This document shows positions 1-8,118 of a DNA stretch of 26,515 nucleotides, piece by piece. Numbering within the stretch: the stretch's first letter is position 1; every line of letters starts with the position of its first letter. Origin of the DNA: CAITQP01 sp964387965 (lineage in GTDB: Bacteria > Patescibacteriota > Minisyncoccia > Phycocordibacterales > UBA9973); assembly GCA_964387965.1 (NCBI GenBank), contig CAYLXO010000010.1:1-26515 (forward strand), written 5' to 3'. A program made the translations under genes and the position numbers. The notes beneath the pieces were generated by a model. The model was not told the origin of the DNA. It ran no database searches and was given only the letters and a program-made list of their open reading frames with translations.

Positions 1-688
1 CTCCGCCGCCGCCACCGCCGCCGCCACCTCCACCTCCGCCGCCACCGCCGCCACCGTGGCCACCGCCTGTGTTAAATATACATGGAAGGGATCCTCCGAA
101 GTTGGTAGCATTTACTTCGGTACATATTCCAGCGTCTTCAGTTGGCCTCCAATTTGTCTTTACGCAAGCATCCGGCAAAGAACAGTCAAAAAGCATCCAC
201 CCGTAGCCGGATAGCCATGCATATCCTGCACTCACTCCATCACCACCGAATTCACCGTCATCATTTATAAATACGCCTCCGCGTGTTGGTGCAAAGTTTA
301 CCCAGCCTGCTATTGTTCCCCAGCCCAAACCATGAACTTCACCTGATGTTGTATTTTTTACACCAACACGAGAATCACTCGGCGAGGTCGCGCCAGGATT
401 CAAATGAATCCAGCCAATATTTTGTCCCCAAATATATCCAGTAAGTGTGGTATCAGTTATGCTAACAGCTACATCACCTGCTGGAATATCAACACTTGAA
501 TTTGAATTAGGATTTGGTTTCCAATTTACAATAGTGTAATTGTGACAGTCGGTATTACCTGCTTCATTTGCACACAACCGTGATGTGTTGTACGTAGCGT
601 CGATCGTGCCAGTCACAGCAAAAGCAAAAGTAGGGATAAAAAATCCAAATAAAATAATTATGAAATTTAAAAAATTTTTTTGTCTCAT
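1..688 (-). CDS. Secreted GW-repeat protein with poly-glycine linker, 3' end outside window
   Basis: Open frame of 229 codons from an ATG at 688 to the window edge with no stop, so the C-terminus is missing. Residues 1-24 form a signal peptide (hydrophobic core FIIILFGFF, then a likely cleavage after TFAFA). Residues about 70-165 hold three imperfect copies of a G-x-x-W...G-W-x-x-F/L unit: GYIWGQNIGWIHL, GLGWGTIAGWVNF and GYAWLSGYGWMLF. I recall such units in many secreted CPR proteins; their function is unknown to me. From about residue 208 the protein is almost pure glycine (GGC-rich codons), a linker like the one before the dockerin at 6042-7031, so another module probably follows. The ATG shares one base with the TAA of the preceding gene (TAATG), which suggests translational coupling. 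Two Cys pairs may form disulfides. Expected location: outside the membrane. Binding partner unknown. Confidence 0.85.
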   Translation of the reverse strand, partial: MRQKNFLNFIIILFGFFIPTFAFAVTGTIDATYNTSRLCANEAGNTDCHNYTIVNWKPNPNSNSSVDIPAGDVAVSITDTTLTGYIWGQNIGWIHLNPGATSPSDSRVGVKNTTSGEVHGLGWGTIAGWVNFAPTRGGVFINDDGEFGGDGVSAGYAWLSGYGWMLFDCSLPDACVKTNWRPTEDAGICTEVNATNFGGSLPCIFNTGGGHGGGGGGGGGGGGGGGGGG

Positions 689-1326
689 TAGACGGGAGTG
701 ATGTGTACACCTATTATTAGTTTAAACAAAAAATCGATAGTTGAAAATAGGTACTGCCATAGTAAAACTACTAAAATAAGAAGAATCGGAACCGCATAAA
801 ATTGTAGAACTTTTTTGGTATGGTGATGCTTATCTGGGACTGAAGACAGAAAAAGTTTTGCTCCGTCGAGCGGTGGGACAGGAAGAAGGTTAAATAACAA
901 TAGTAAATAGTTAACAATCGCAAAAGTTGTGAACCCTACGACAAGTGGCCCTGAGTACACCCCTTGCATTACCATGTATCGTACTAAAATAGTAGCAAGA
1001 AAAGCAATACAAATATGGACAAGTAATCCTGCTAAAGCAATTTTTTTAATACTTTTTTTCTTATGATGCAATTTATGCTCATTAATAGGGATATGACGTG
1101 CCCATCCAATAACAAAACCTGATTGCGAAACTAACAAAATAAGTGGTAATAAAATCGTTCCAATAATATCAATATGAGAAAAAATATTTGCGTTTAATCT
1201 ATGCGCGTTTTTTGGAGTTGGATCACCTTCGGTATATGCAGTGTAACCACGCGCAATCTCAGCCAAAATAACTGAGACCGCGACAACAAATACGTACCAA
1301 ACAATGTGGGCGATCTGCGAATACAT
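688..1326 (-). CDS. Site-2 protease (M50, YwhC-type) homologue lacking the HExxH zinc site
   Basis: A 212-aa polytopic membrane protein. The family is recognised from the order of conserved segments: E-G-D-P-T-P-K after the first helix, the H-I-D-x-I-G-T segment, GWARHIPIN, and NLLPVPPLDG near residue 145, which in active members supplies the third zinc ligand. Where M50 proteases carry H-E-x-x-H, this protein reads A-E-I-A-R (about residues 22-26), and the usual A-G-P-x-x-N segment reads A-G-L-L-V-H. The glutamate and the PPLDG aspartate remain, but both histidines are gone, so peptide-bond cleavage inside the membrane is unlikely. Four or more hydrophobic segments are visible. It lies 26 bp after pheT and is coupled (TAATG) to the secreted GW-repeat protein. 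It may act as a membrane chaperone or regulator in the manner of inactive rhomboids; that is inference. The family call is firm, the role is not. Confidence 0.85.
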   Translation of the reverse strand: MYSQIAHIVWYVFVVAVSVILAEIARGYTAYTEGDPTPKNAHRLNANIFSHIDIIGTILLPLILLVSQSGFVIGWARHIPINEHKLHHKKKSIKKIALAGLLVHICIAFLATILVRYMVMQGVYSGPLVVGFTTFAIVNYLLLLFNLLPVPPLDGAKLFLSSVPDKHHHTKKVLQFYAVPILLILVVLLWQYLFSTIDFLFKLIIGVHITPV

Positions 1327-1352
1327 ATATGACTAAAATAATACCACAGAGT

Positions 1353-3140
1353 CTACCGAACTTCCCATCCCCTTCCTTGCACCTCAGCATAAATTGCACT
1401 CATGATTGGTGATATTTCTTCATCTGTCAGCGTTCGATCAAATGATTGAAACACCATACGTACCGCGATTGAAGTCTTACCATCCTTGGTAAATGTATCG
1501 AATATTTTAGGCTCTCGAATAAGAAGTGTTCCGCCATGTTTTTTGCATAGAGAAATAAGGTCTTCTGGTGTATTTGTTTCTGGTACCCATACGGCTACAT
1601 CACGTGTAATAAATGGGAATACACTCCATGGAGAAAAAACTTTTTTGCTTGTAGCGGGTACCTCGGTTGTCGAAACAGGTGCAAGATTTTTTGAAAATTC
1701 AGCAAGAGTAACTTCAGTAACTCCTTTTTTATCTGCATACGCTACGTGAACTTCTTCAATTCCCCTGCTTGGAAATACAGTTCCAATTTCAAATAGTTTT
1801 GTTTCGGTCGTCCCCAAAAATGGTGCATTAATGCGATTGAGTTCATATGACGCTTTAAGTCCATCTGTAAGATTGGTACGCAAAAATTCTTTACCTCGTG
1901 GGGCACGTGCAACTTCAACTGCGCCTTTTTTTGTGAAAGCGTATGTCATAACTTCGCTATAACCATCTGCAAGCAATTTTTCACGAGCGGTACACATTTG
2001 TATGTATGTTGTATTTTTTTCTGATTCGAACGAAATCTGCGGAAGATGTGGGTTCACAGTGTCATATCCTAAAATTCGCCCAATTTCTTCTGCCATATCA
2101 CACGGCTTCTCCAAATCAAGACGCAGGTATGGAATTGTGACGATAAAGGTATCTTCATACATAGAAAATTGATACCCGTACTGTGTGAGAATAGTCTGTA
2201 TCTGCTCGCTTGTTACTTCTGCACCGAGTATTTTATTTACATACGCACACGTAAACTCTACAGTGCGTGGCACCTCTTTTACAGGATAAACATCAACAAC
2301 CTCTTCAAAAACTGCTTCAGGAAACATCTCTTTCATGAGCCCTGAAAGTTCAAGCATTCCGAAAGATGCATGTTCAGGCGAAAGGTTATTTTCAAATCGC
2401 TTTGCTGCATCAGTAAGAATTCCAAGTCGTCGCGCCGTCGTGCGGACAGAACGTGGATTAAAATTTGCTACTTCAAGCAACACATTTTTTGTGTGCTCAT
2501 CAACTTCTGCTTTGATACCACCTTTTACACCAGCGAGTGCAAGTACTCCTCCGCCTTCTTCAGCAATAACCACATCATGAGCATGCAGTGTTACTGTCTC
2601 GTCTGAAAGAGTCGTCATAGATTCCCCCGCCTCTGCGTTTCGGACAATTATTTTTTGTGAAAAAAGCTTATCTAAATCAAATGCATGCATTGGTTGACCC
2701 CCGTCATACATACAAAGATTTGTCGCATCAACAACGTTATTGATACTACGTTCACCGATTGATTCTAAATGTTTTACAACCCACTCTGGTGATGGACCAA
2801 TTTTTACATTACGTACAACACGACCCATATAACGCCTGCAAGCGTCTGTTTGTATTTCAATAGAAAGTTCTGTTGGTTTCTGTTCCGGTATTTTATACAG
2901 TGGTGTTGGGTCCTTATACGCAATACCAAGTTGTCCAGCAAGTTCTCGCGCAATCCCATGATGAGAGAGTAAGTCATGGGCACGATTTGGCAAAATATTT
3001 AGATCAAAAATCGTATCCCCGTCTGGGCGTTTTTCTACCCCCTCAACCTCGCACAAATGATACGTAAAAATATCAGGAAGTTTGTCCGCTTCGGGTGCAT
3101 CCGGTATATACCACTTGAGCCAGTTGTATGAAATCTTCAT
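1353..3140 (-). CDS. pheT: Phenylalanyl-tRNA synthetase beta subunit, short form
   Basis: Charges tRNA-Phe with phenylalanine together with PheS in the cytoplasm. At 595 aa it is about 200 aa shorter than the E. coli protein. The N-terminus (MKISYNWLKWYIP...VEGVEK) passes directly to D-L-N-I-L-P-N-R-A-H-D (about residues 46-56), so the EMAP-II-like OB tRNA-binding domain that normally sits between these segments is absent. Then follow B3/B4 (about 100-265, with GQPMHAFD), B5 (about 290-363), the catalytic-like core (about 375-480), and an intact FDX-ACB anticodon-binding domain (about 505-595, FPFITRDVAVWVP at its start). The start is the first ATG, 31 bp after the upstream cohesin gene. A possible extended -10 (TGCTAGTAT) lies 6 nt before it, with a poor -35. 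It is unusual that pheS is 18.5 kb upstream on the same strand rather than adjacent. Confidence 0.95.
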   Translation of the reverse strand: MKISYNWLKWYIPDAPEADKLPDIFTYHLCEVEGVEKRPDGDTIFDLNILPNRAHDLLSHHGIARELAGQLGIAYKDPTPLYKIPEQKPTELSIEIQTDACRRYMGRVVRNVKIGPSPEWVVKHLESIGERSINNVVDATNLCMYDGGQPMHAFDLDKLFSQKIIVRNAEAGESMTTLSDETVTLHAHDVVIAEEGGGVLALAGVKGGIKAEVDEHTKNVLLEVANFNPRSVRTTARRLGILTDAAKRFENNLSPEHASFGMLELSGLMKEMFPEAVFEEVVDVYPVKEVPRTVEFTCAYVNKILGAEVTSEQIQTILTQYGYQFSMYEDTFIVTIPYLRLDLEKPCDMAEEIGRILGYDTVNPHLPQISFESEKNTTYIQMCTAREKLLADGYSEVMTYAFTKKGAVEVARAPRGKEFLRTNLTDGLKASYELNRINAPFLGTTETKLFEIGTVFPSRGIEEVHVAYADKKGVTEVTLAEFSKNLAPVSTTEVPATSKKVFSPWSVFPFITRDVAVWVPETNTPEDLISLCKKHGGTLLIREPKIFDTFTKDGKTSIAVRMVFQSFDRTLTDEEISPIMSAIYAEVQGRGWEVR

Positions 3141-3171
3141 ATCTCGATACTAGCAGAATTGTGATTTAAAA

Positions 3172-5172
3172 TCACGCCGAATGCTCAATTTCCCAAATTT
3201 CTTTACCAAGTTGTGACTGTACCATCTCAAGGTCAGCAAGCAACTCAGTTTCTCGTTCTTTTTCTTCTTTTGATAGATCAGTTGAGAGTTTTGCCTTCTT
3301 GATGATTTCAAGTTCTGCCTCGATATCTCGTCGCAATACAGCAAACCCACGTTTAACCGACTCCTCGGCATCTTTAATTTCTTTCTTAAGAAGCACTTGC
3401 TTCTTTCGTCCACGATGAATGTAGACTGCAGTAAATGTTCCAAGACCAAGCACACCAGCAAGAAGTATGAGGACAAGAATCAAGTAAATAAGTTCGTATG
3501 AAATTTTGCTTCCGCCAAACTGAACTGCGGTACGACTTACTTTCATAAGTACTTGTGGTCCAGGTGGAGACTGATCGCTTCCAAGTTTTGCTTGTGCCCA
3601 GAGTAAGTAATTTCCAGGAGAAAGGAACGCGTTGTGGCGATAGAACCAGTCGCCCTTATTATCTGATGTTACTGTCTGACTAAAGGTTTCGCCAGTTGCA
3701 AGATTCTGCATGTACAAAATTACCTGCTCATTTGCAAAATCAGTTTTACCACCCGCGTAGAAAATTTCTTGATTGCTTACATTATTTGAAACTGTTGTTA
3801 TAAGTGGTGGAGCAATCGTTGCTTCAGCATGTACACCATGAAGTGCTGTAAACAATGAAAATACAAGGAAGAGTGCGAGTGCTTTTCCACCATATTTTGC
3901 ACGATATTTTTTAAGCTCATTCAATTGTTCAAGCACATCTTTTGGTAATGCCTTTTGTGAATGATCTTCGTGTGATGTCTTGTGGAATTTCTTTGCACGC
4001 ACAAACATAAATCCAAGCCCTCCAAGGAGCGCTGCCATTATCGCAAAGAACCACCCCCACGCGAGATGTTCACTTCCGATTCGTAAACCGTCAGGAGTAA
4101 TAAATGAAAAGAGCGGACGGACGATCTGCAATCGTTTTGTCACCTCTTGCACATTATGAGCTTTATCGTATGCACGAACCACAATGTCATAATTTCCAAG
4201 CGCAAGTGGTATCGGCGGAACATATGGACTAGTTGTTTCTATAAAAAATGAATTATCTTCTCCAGGTCGTGCCTCTGAAAGAGAAATAATTTTAATTTCG
4301 TAATGATCAATACCTGAAAGCGCATCAGAACTTGAAAATTGTATGATTGGCTGATGACTTGCTGTGTGTGAGTCAGGCGCAACATCGATTTTGAAACTTG
4401 CTGGTGGAGTTGCATCGATTTTTGCAGCATAGTGAGTAGTTCCACCCCACGCACCATCTCGCAATGATTTTATATGAAAATAATGAGTACCATCAGAAAG
4501 ATTTGCATATGAAACAGAATTTTTTGTACCTTCACTAATATCATCTGGGATAGTTGCTGGATCATCAGAAAGAATATAACTATACCCTTGAATAGTGCTA
4601 GCGTCTGCTGCAAACCGAAATGATACGCTGCGATTTGCATACCATGTTGCTTGATCTGGATTTGTTTCAGAATTGAGGGTTGGGCCAGCTGGAGGAGGTA
4701 ATCGAAATTCAAAAATAGCATTGCCTGTCTGAGTAAGTGCATTCGTTCCAAGACCGTCATTGAGCAACACTTTCGAATTATCTGTAAATTTAAGTACAGC
4801 CTGCCCGACTGATTTCACGCGAAAAGTAAGTGTTGTAACAAGACCACCTGATGCAGTAATACCTCCTGGAATTCCTCCCTGCAATTCTACACGCCCAGCT
4901 TGGTTGTCGAATTTTGGTGTTGCTGTCCATACCCCAATGATTGATTGTCCAGTAGACGGAGAGACAATCTGAAGCATATCAGGAGGAAACAACACTCCGA
5001 GCGAAAGCGCATTAACGGATTTACCGTTCGTATCAAGCATGACAGAAACATCAAATGTTGATCCTACAGAAAAATTACCTGTCGATGGTGTAACAGAAAG
5101 AGTTGCCGCTTTAGTTGAAAACGGCAAGAGTAATGCAAAAAAAATGGTGGCTACTATTTTTTTATAGTTCAT
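3172..5172 (-). CDS. Cohesin-domain membrane protein with three TM segments and coiled-coil tail
   Basis: A 666-aa protein. Residues 1-22 are a signal peptide (ends FSTKA). Residues about 23-150 match the cohesin fold pattern: V-G-S-x-F-D-V-S-V near the start, the V-N-A-L-S-L-G-V-L-F-P strand pair, and G-G-L-V-T-T-L-T-F-R-V-K. Cohesins bind dockerin modules. Ig/FN3-like beta domains follow (about 165-350), then TM1 (about 368-390), a charged loop, TM2 (about 428-447, ending HGVHAEA like a signal-peptidase site), a second extracellular Ig-like domain (about 450-545), TM3 (about 560-583), and a Lys/Glu-rich coiled coil (585-660) predicted to be cytosolic. It looks like two secreted anchored proteins joined end to end. 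The ATG overlaps the upstream cohesin gene's stop by 4 bases (ATGA). The dockerin gene two positions upstream encodes the obvious candidate ligand. Coiled-coil partner unknown. Confidence 0.85.
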   Translation of the reverse strand: MNYKKIVATIFFALLLPFSTKAATLSVTPSTGNFSVGSTFDVSVMLDTNGKSVNALSLGVLFPPDMLQIVSPSTGQSIIGVWTATPKFDNQAGRVELQGGIPGGITASGGLVTTLTFRVKSVGQAVLKFTDNSKVLLNDGLGTNALTQTGNAIFEFRLPPPAGPTLNSETNPDQATWYANRSVSFRFAADASTIQGYSYILSDDPATIPDDISEGTKNSVSYANLSDGTHYFHIKSLRDGAWGGTTHYAAKIDATPPASFKIDVAPDSHTASHQPIIQFSSSDALSGIDHYEIKIISLSEARPGEDNSFFIETTSPYVPPIPLALGNYDIVVRAYDKAHNVQEVTKRLQIVRPLFSFITPDGLRIGSEHLAWGWFFAIMAALLGGLGFMFVRAKKFHKTSHEDHSQKALPKDVLEQLNELKKYRAKYGGKALALFLVFSLFTALHGVHAEATIAPPLITTVSNNVSNQEIFYAGGKTDFANEQVILYMQNLATGETFSQTVTSDNKGDWFYRHNAFLSPGNYLLWAQAKLGSDQSPPGPQVLMKVSRTAVQFGGSKISYELIYLILVLILLAGVLGLGTFTAVYIHRGRKKQVLLKKEIKDAEESVKRGFAVLRRDIEAELEIIKKAKLSTDLSKEEKERETELLADLEMVQSQLGKEIWEIEHSA

Positions 5173-6038
5173 CGAAGATGCGAGTGGCGTGAAAAAATCT
5201 TGAACGCTCCCACACCGACTATTATACCAAGAATAAGCACTGCAATAAGCTTACTGTAGAGAACGCCTGTGTGCACAATTGTTTTTTGACTCATGCGACC
5301 AACAGTATTCATCGCACGAATCTCAATTCCCCACGCAGCACTTGGATACGGAGCTGGATTTTGTACTTGTTGCCAGTTACTCCATGTAAACCACCTCTTG
5401 TATCGCATCTCAGTCGTTTGAATTCCAGACTCAGGATCTTTTGCACTAAACACCAAAAGCGGAATTCCATTTACAGGATCGCTTGATGTTTCTGCAAAAA
5501 GTTCAGGTGCTGTTTCATCTGTAGTAAAACTATGTGTAGGTGCTGAAACTATTTTCTCACCAACTTTTTCAGCTAAAAATGTAAATGATTTTGCTGACGC
5601 CGATAATTTTGTTGCTGAACCATCAGCTTTAAAAAGATTTGTTCTATCAAATGCAACTGTTGAAGCACCTTCTTCGTTTACATGGAATATGAGTGATGCA
5701 AGATATCCATGTGTGCCCGAAAACGGTGTTATCATTCCGCCTGAAAGTACAACATGTCCTGCACGACGAGTAACATCACCAGTACGCCAAAATGAAACGA
5801 CTGAACCAGTTGTATTGTAATTTACAAGAGTAAGAGAACTTGGATATGCAAGCGATATATCAAGAGCATTAATATCGCTTGATGAATCAACAAATAATTT
5901 GAGTGTAATTTCAGAGCCAACCTGACCCTTTGTAGACTGAGTCTCAAAATAGAGTGTTGCATTTTCAGCATGCACATGTGGTACAACTACGCTAAACAAT
6001 ATTCCAAAAAAAATAAAAAATGTGAAAAAATATTTCAT
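5169..6038 (-). CDS. Membrane-anchored cohesin-domain protein
   Basis: A 289-aa protein. Residues 1-24 are a signal peptide (ends VPHVHA). Residues about 26-155 are a cohesin-like domain: G-Q-V-G-S-E-I-T-L-K-L-F-V-D, then the I-N-A-L-D-I-S-L-A-Y-P strand, then G-Y-L-A-S-L-I-F-H-V. A beta domain of about 80 residues follows (170-250; DETAPELF at its start, SGIQTTEMRYK inside). The chain ends with one TM helix (about 260-280) and a short basic tail (SRHSHLR), so the cohesin should be displayed outside with a C-terminal anchor. It starts 3 bp after the dockerin gene stops and overlaps the next cohesin gene by 4 bases, so the three are almost certainly one operon. The best reading is a surface receptor for the dockerin protein; binding is not shown by sequence alone. 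Confidence 0.87.
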   Translation of the reverse strand: MKYFFTFFIFFGILFSVVVPHVHAENATLYFETQSTKGQVGSEITLKLFVDSSSDINALDISLAYPSSLTLVNYNTTGSVVSFWRTGDVTRRAGHVVLSGGMITPFSGTHGYLASLIFHVNEEGASTVAFDRTNLFKADGSATKLSASAKSFTFLAEKVGEKIVSAPTHSFTTDETAPELFAETSSDPVNGIPLLVFSAKDPESGIQTTEMRYKRWFTWSNWQQVQNPAPYPSAAWGIEIRAMNTVGRMSQKTIVHTGVLYSKLIAVLILGIIVGVGAFKIFSRHSHLR

Positions 6039-6041
6039 AGT

Positions 6042-7031
6042 TTAGCTTGTTACACTCCAATAATACAACATGATTGAGACATCAAGAATATCAATTGTCT
6101 TATCCTTATTTAAGTCATAGTTTGCAATTTCCTTTCCTGAGACACCGTAGTAGTACAATAAGATACTCAAATCCTCAATATCTACCCGATTGTCTTTATT
6201 AAAATCAGCAATCTTTATAATTCGCTTTTTTTCTTCTTGCGTAAGTTTTGGATACTCGTACGAGCCCCCACCTCCACCCCCACCTCCTGAATCAGTGTGA
6301 GCTCCTACCGGAAGACCGAATAATGCAAACAAGGAATAATCTTTTGTAGCAAAAGTAACAGTCTTAGCACTTGTATTAAGTGTATAATCAGCTACTGCTT
6401 GCCAATCATTCTCTCCATCCTCACTTCGATATGGAGCAATAGTTGATTCATCAGTAGTATTTAAATCCATATCATCATATGTAAGTGTGATTGTATTTGT
6501 CTTTGAAAGACGGTGCACAATTGTTCCTTCGTCATTCACAAAACGAATATCATACATTTTACCTACATTGTTTGTGCCAGATGGAAATGGCTTACTCGTT
6601 GTATAATCGGTCCCCTCGTGAGAAAACAAATATGCTGTAAGTTCAGATGTGTAGTACTCTTGTGGCACAAATATGTTAAAAATATCGAGCCCATCTGGAA
6701 GAATATAGGTACGGTCAGCTGACGGAGAAAAAACTACTTCCGCATGCGCAGTTGCAGATGTAGTACATGATGACGTATCAAATTCACACGAAAAAGAACA
6801 ACTAATGGCTCCAGCATCATACCCGAGAGCACTACAAGAACGACCTCCCAAATCTGTACCGTCGCACTGCTCCCCTGCTTCTTTTGTATTATTTCCACAT
6901 ACAGAGAGCTGAACGGTCGCATGCACAATACCAATAGAGTTTGCTTGCAGAGCATATCGAGGGGTCAAGAAACCCGCACCCAATGAGAGTACAAGCAAAA
7001 GAACAAGTTTTTTAGACGTGGTTCGACTCAT
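6042..7031 (-). CDS. Secreted protein with Cys-rich module and C-terminal dockerin domain
   Basis: A 329-aa protein with a hydrophobic N-terminal export signal (residues 8-20; cleavage near PRYA or IVHA). Residues 45-89 form a Cys-rich module beginning CGNN and containing E-Q-C-D-G and G-x-x-C-x-x-L-G-Y, like short Cys-rich repeats of many bacterial surface proteins. Residues about 95-245 are a beta-rich domain I do not recognise. A poly-Gly linker (about 248-255) leads to the dockerin (about 272-329): two calcium loops, D-F-N-K-D-N-R-V-D-I-E-D (276-287) and D-L-N-K-D-K-T-I-D-I-L-D (306-317). Each has acidic or Asn ligands at positions 1, 3, 5, 9 and 12 and is followed by a helix with a tyrosine pair. 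Dockerins bind cohesins calcium-dependently, and two cohesin genes follow immediately. No enzymatic domain is visible. Confidence 0.9.
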   Translation of the reverse strand: MSRTTSKKLVLLLVLSLGAGFLTPRYALQANSIGIVHATVQLSVCGNNTKEAGEQCDGTDLGGRSCSALGYDAGAISCSFSCEFDTSSCTTSATAHAEVVFSPSADRTYILPDGLDIFNIFVPQEYYTSELTAYLFSHEGTDYTTSKPFPSGTNNVGKMYDIRFVNDEGTIVHRLSKTNTITLTYDDMDLNTTDESTIAPYRSEDGENDWQAVADYTLNTSAKTVTFATKDYSLFALFGLPVGAHTDSGGGGGGGGSYEYPKLTQEEKKRIIKIADFNKDNRVDIEDLSILLYYYGVSGKEIANYDLNKDKTIDILDVSIMLYYWSVTS

Positions 7032-7057
7032 TGGTGTTTTGTTGTAAAAAAATCAAA

Positions 7058-8095
7058 CTATTTCTTCACTGCAATCGCAATCTTGAAATTGAAGAATTTA
7101 CGGAAAATTTTTACAAGAAGCCATAGGCCGATAAGTCCAAATCCAATATACGTATATGGAGCTCCTCGCACGATAAGAGATTTTGTGCGGTAGTAAAGTC
7201 CTTCAATAAAGTTTGCAGGTGAAACGGTAAAGTACAATTTACTTGCCGCTGCAACACCAATTGTTGTGACTCCTGCAATATCTGCCTTCACAGGATGTGC
7301 TTCAAGATATGCAAAATATTCTCCAGGAATAGCCTTCACAGGAACGGCGAGATTGATTTTTACAATCTGTGACTTACCAGGCTCAAGTGAGAACTTTTCA
7401 GGTGTGAAATGGAACCACTCACTTGCTGGCTTCATTTGAGGCTGAACTTCATTGTACTCAATAGAGACTCCATAATTTGCAGTTTCGTCTCCAGTGTTTA
7501 GTACTGGAATTGATGGNNNNNNNNNNNNNNNNNNNNNNNNNNNNNNNNNNNNNNNNNNNNNNNNNNNNNNNNNNNNNNNNNNNNNNNNNNNNNNNNNNNN
7601 NNNNNNNNNNNNNNNNGAAACTAAACTATAGAAGAATGTTTTCATTGCACTTGTTGAAGCGACTGAGAAATAGAGTTTTGTTGCCGCTGCTCCTGAAACA
7701 GAACCGCCGTTTGGAGCTTTGACTGAACTTGCTTCAATGTAGGCAAAATAATCACCTGGTTTTGCGCTTACTCCTGGCATCACTGTAGATTTAACAATTT
7801 TTGACTCACCTGGCTTAAGTTCAAATGAAGATGGAGAAAAAGTAAACCATGTAGCATCTGGTTTTGCCTGTGATTGTACTTCGTTATATTCAACAGACAT
7901 TTCGTATTGCGCAACACCATCACCGATGTTCGTAACTTCAACGTTAGGAAGATCATATGTCGCACCAGGGATTATTGCCTTATCAAGAACAATTTTTCCT
8001 GTATTGATACTTACCCCTGCACTCGCAAGAGCAAGCGAAGCTCCGAGAGAGAGCGTCGCAAGCACAGTTCCCAGTAGGATGCTTGTTCGTTTCAT
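7058..8095 (-). CDS. Tandem DUF916-like beta-sandwich protein(s), C-terminal TM anchor, interrupted by sequence gap
   Basis: Residues 1-25 are a signal peptide (ends LALASA). Two homologous domains follow: one at about 45-155, the other on the far side of the 100-N gap. Both share N-x-G-D, a Y-N-E-V-Q-x-Q-x-K-P motif, W-F-x-F-(S/T)-P, L-x-P-G-(E/K)-S-x-I-V-K and K-(P/I)-(G)-(E/D)-Y-F-A-Y-(I/L)-E-A. The P-G-x-S plus G-x-Y-x-A pattern resembles DUF916 (the WxL-interacting domain of Firmicutes), but I could not search. The chain ends with a TM helix (about 309-330) and a basic tail. Domain 1 ends where domain 2 leads into its TM, so these may be two paralogous genes joined artificially by the gap. 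It lies 23 bp after the small WxL-like gene and 26 bp before the dockerin gene, in the same operon. Confidence 0.75.
   Translation of the reverse strand: MKRTSILLGTVLATLSLGASLALASAGVSINTGKIVLDKAIIPGATYDLPNVEVTNIGDGVAQYEMSVEYNEVQSQAKPDATWFTFSPSSFELKPGESKIVKSTVMPGVSAKPGDYFAYIEASSVKAPNGGSVSGAAATKLYFSVASTSAMKTFFYSLVXXXXXXXXXXXXXXXXXXXXXXXXXXXXXXXXXXPSIPVLNTGDETANYGVSIEYNEVQPQMKPASEWFHFTPEKFSLEPGKSQIVKINLAVPVKAIPGEYFAYLEAHPVKADIAGVTTIGVAAASKLYFTVSPANFIEGLYYRTKSLIVRGAPYTYIGFGLIGLWLLVKIFRKFFNFKIAIAVKK
7517..7616. other. Assembly gap of exactly 100 N
   Basis: A run of 100 N, a common placeholder for a scaffold gap of unknown size. It falls between the two homologous DUF916-like domains, where short reads could fail to assemble. 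The real length, the reading frame and the number of genes across it are therefore unknown. If domain 1 had its own TM anchor and stop, and domain 2 its own signal peptide, the missing sequence would be longer than 100 bp. Confidence 0.97.
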
Positions 8096-8118
8096 AAATA
8101 TTTTTGAAGTTTAGGCTT

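Noticed and set aside
1..60. GC-rich CCGCC/CCACC repeat at the left edge as a stand-alone DNA repeat.
   Set aside because: It is in frame with a signal-peptide gene and encodes a poly-Gly linker, which explains it.
3161..3175. Short inverted repeat GTGATTT/AAATCAC at the end of the 666-aa cohesin gene.
   Set aside because: The stem is short and AT-rich with almost no loop, overlaps the stop codon and lacks a T run, so it is not convincing as a terminator.
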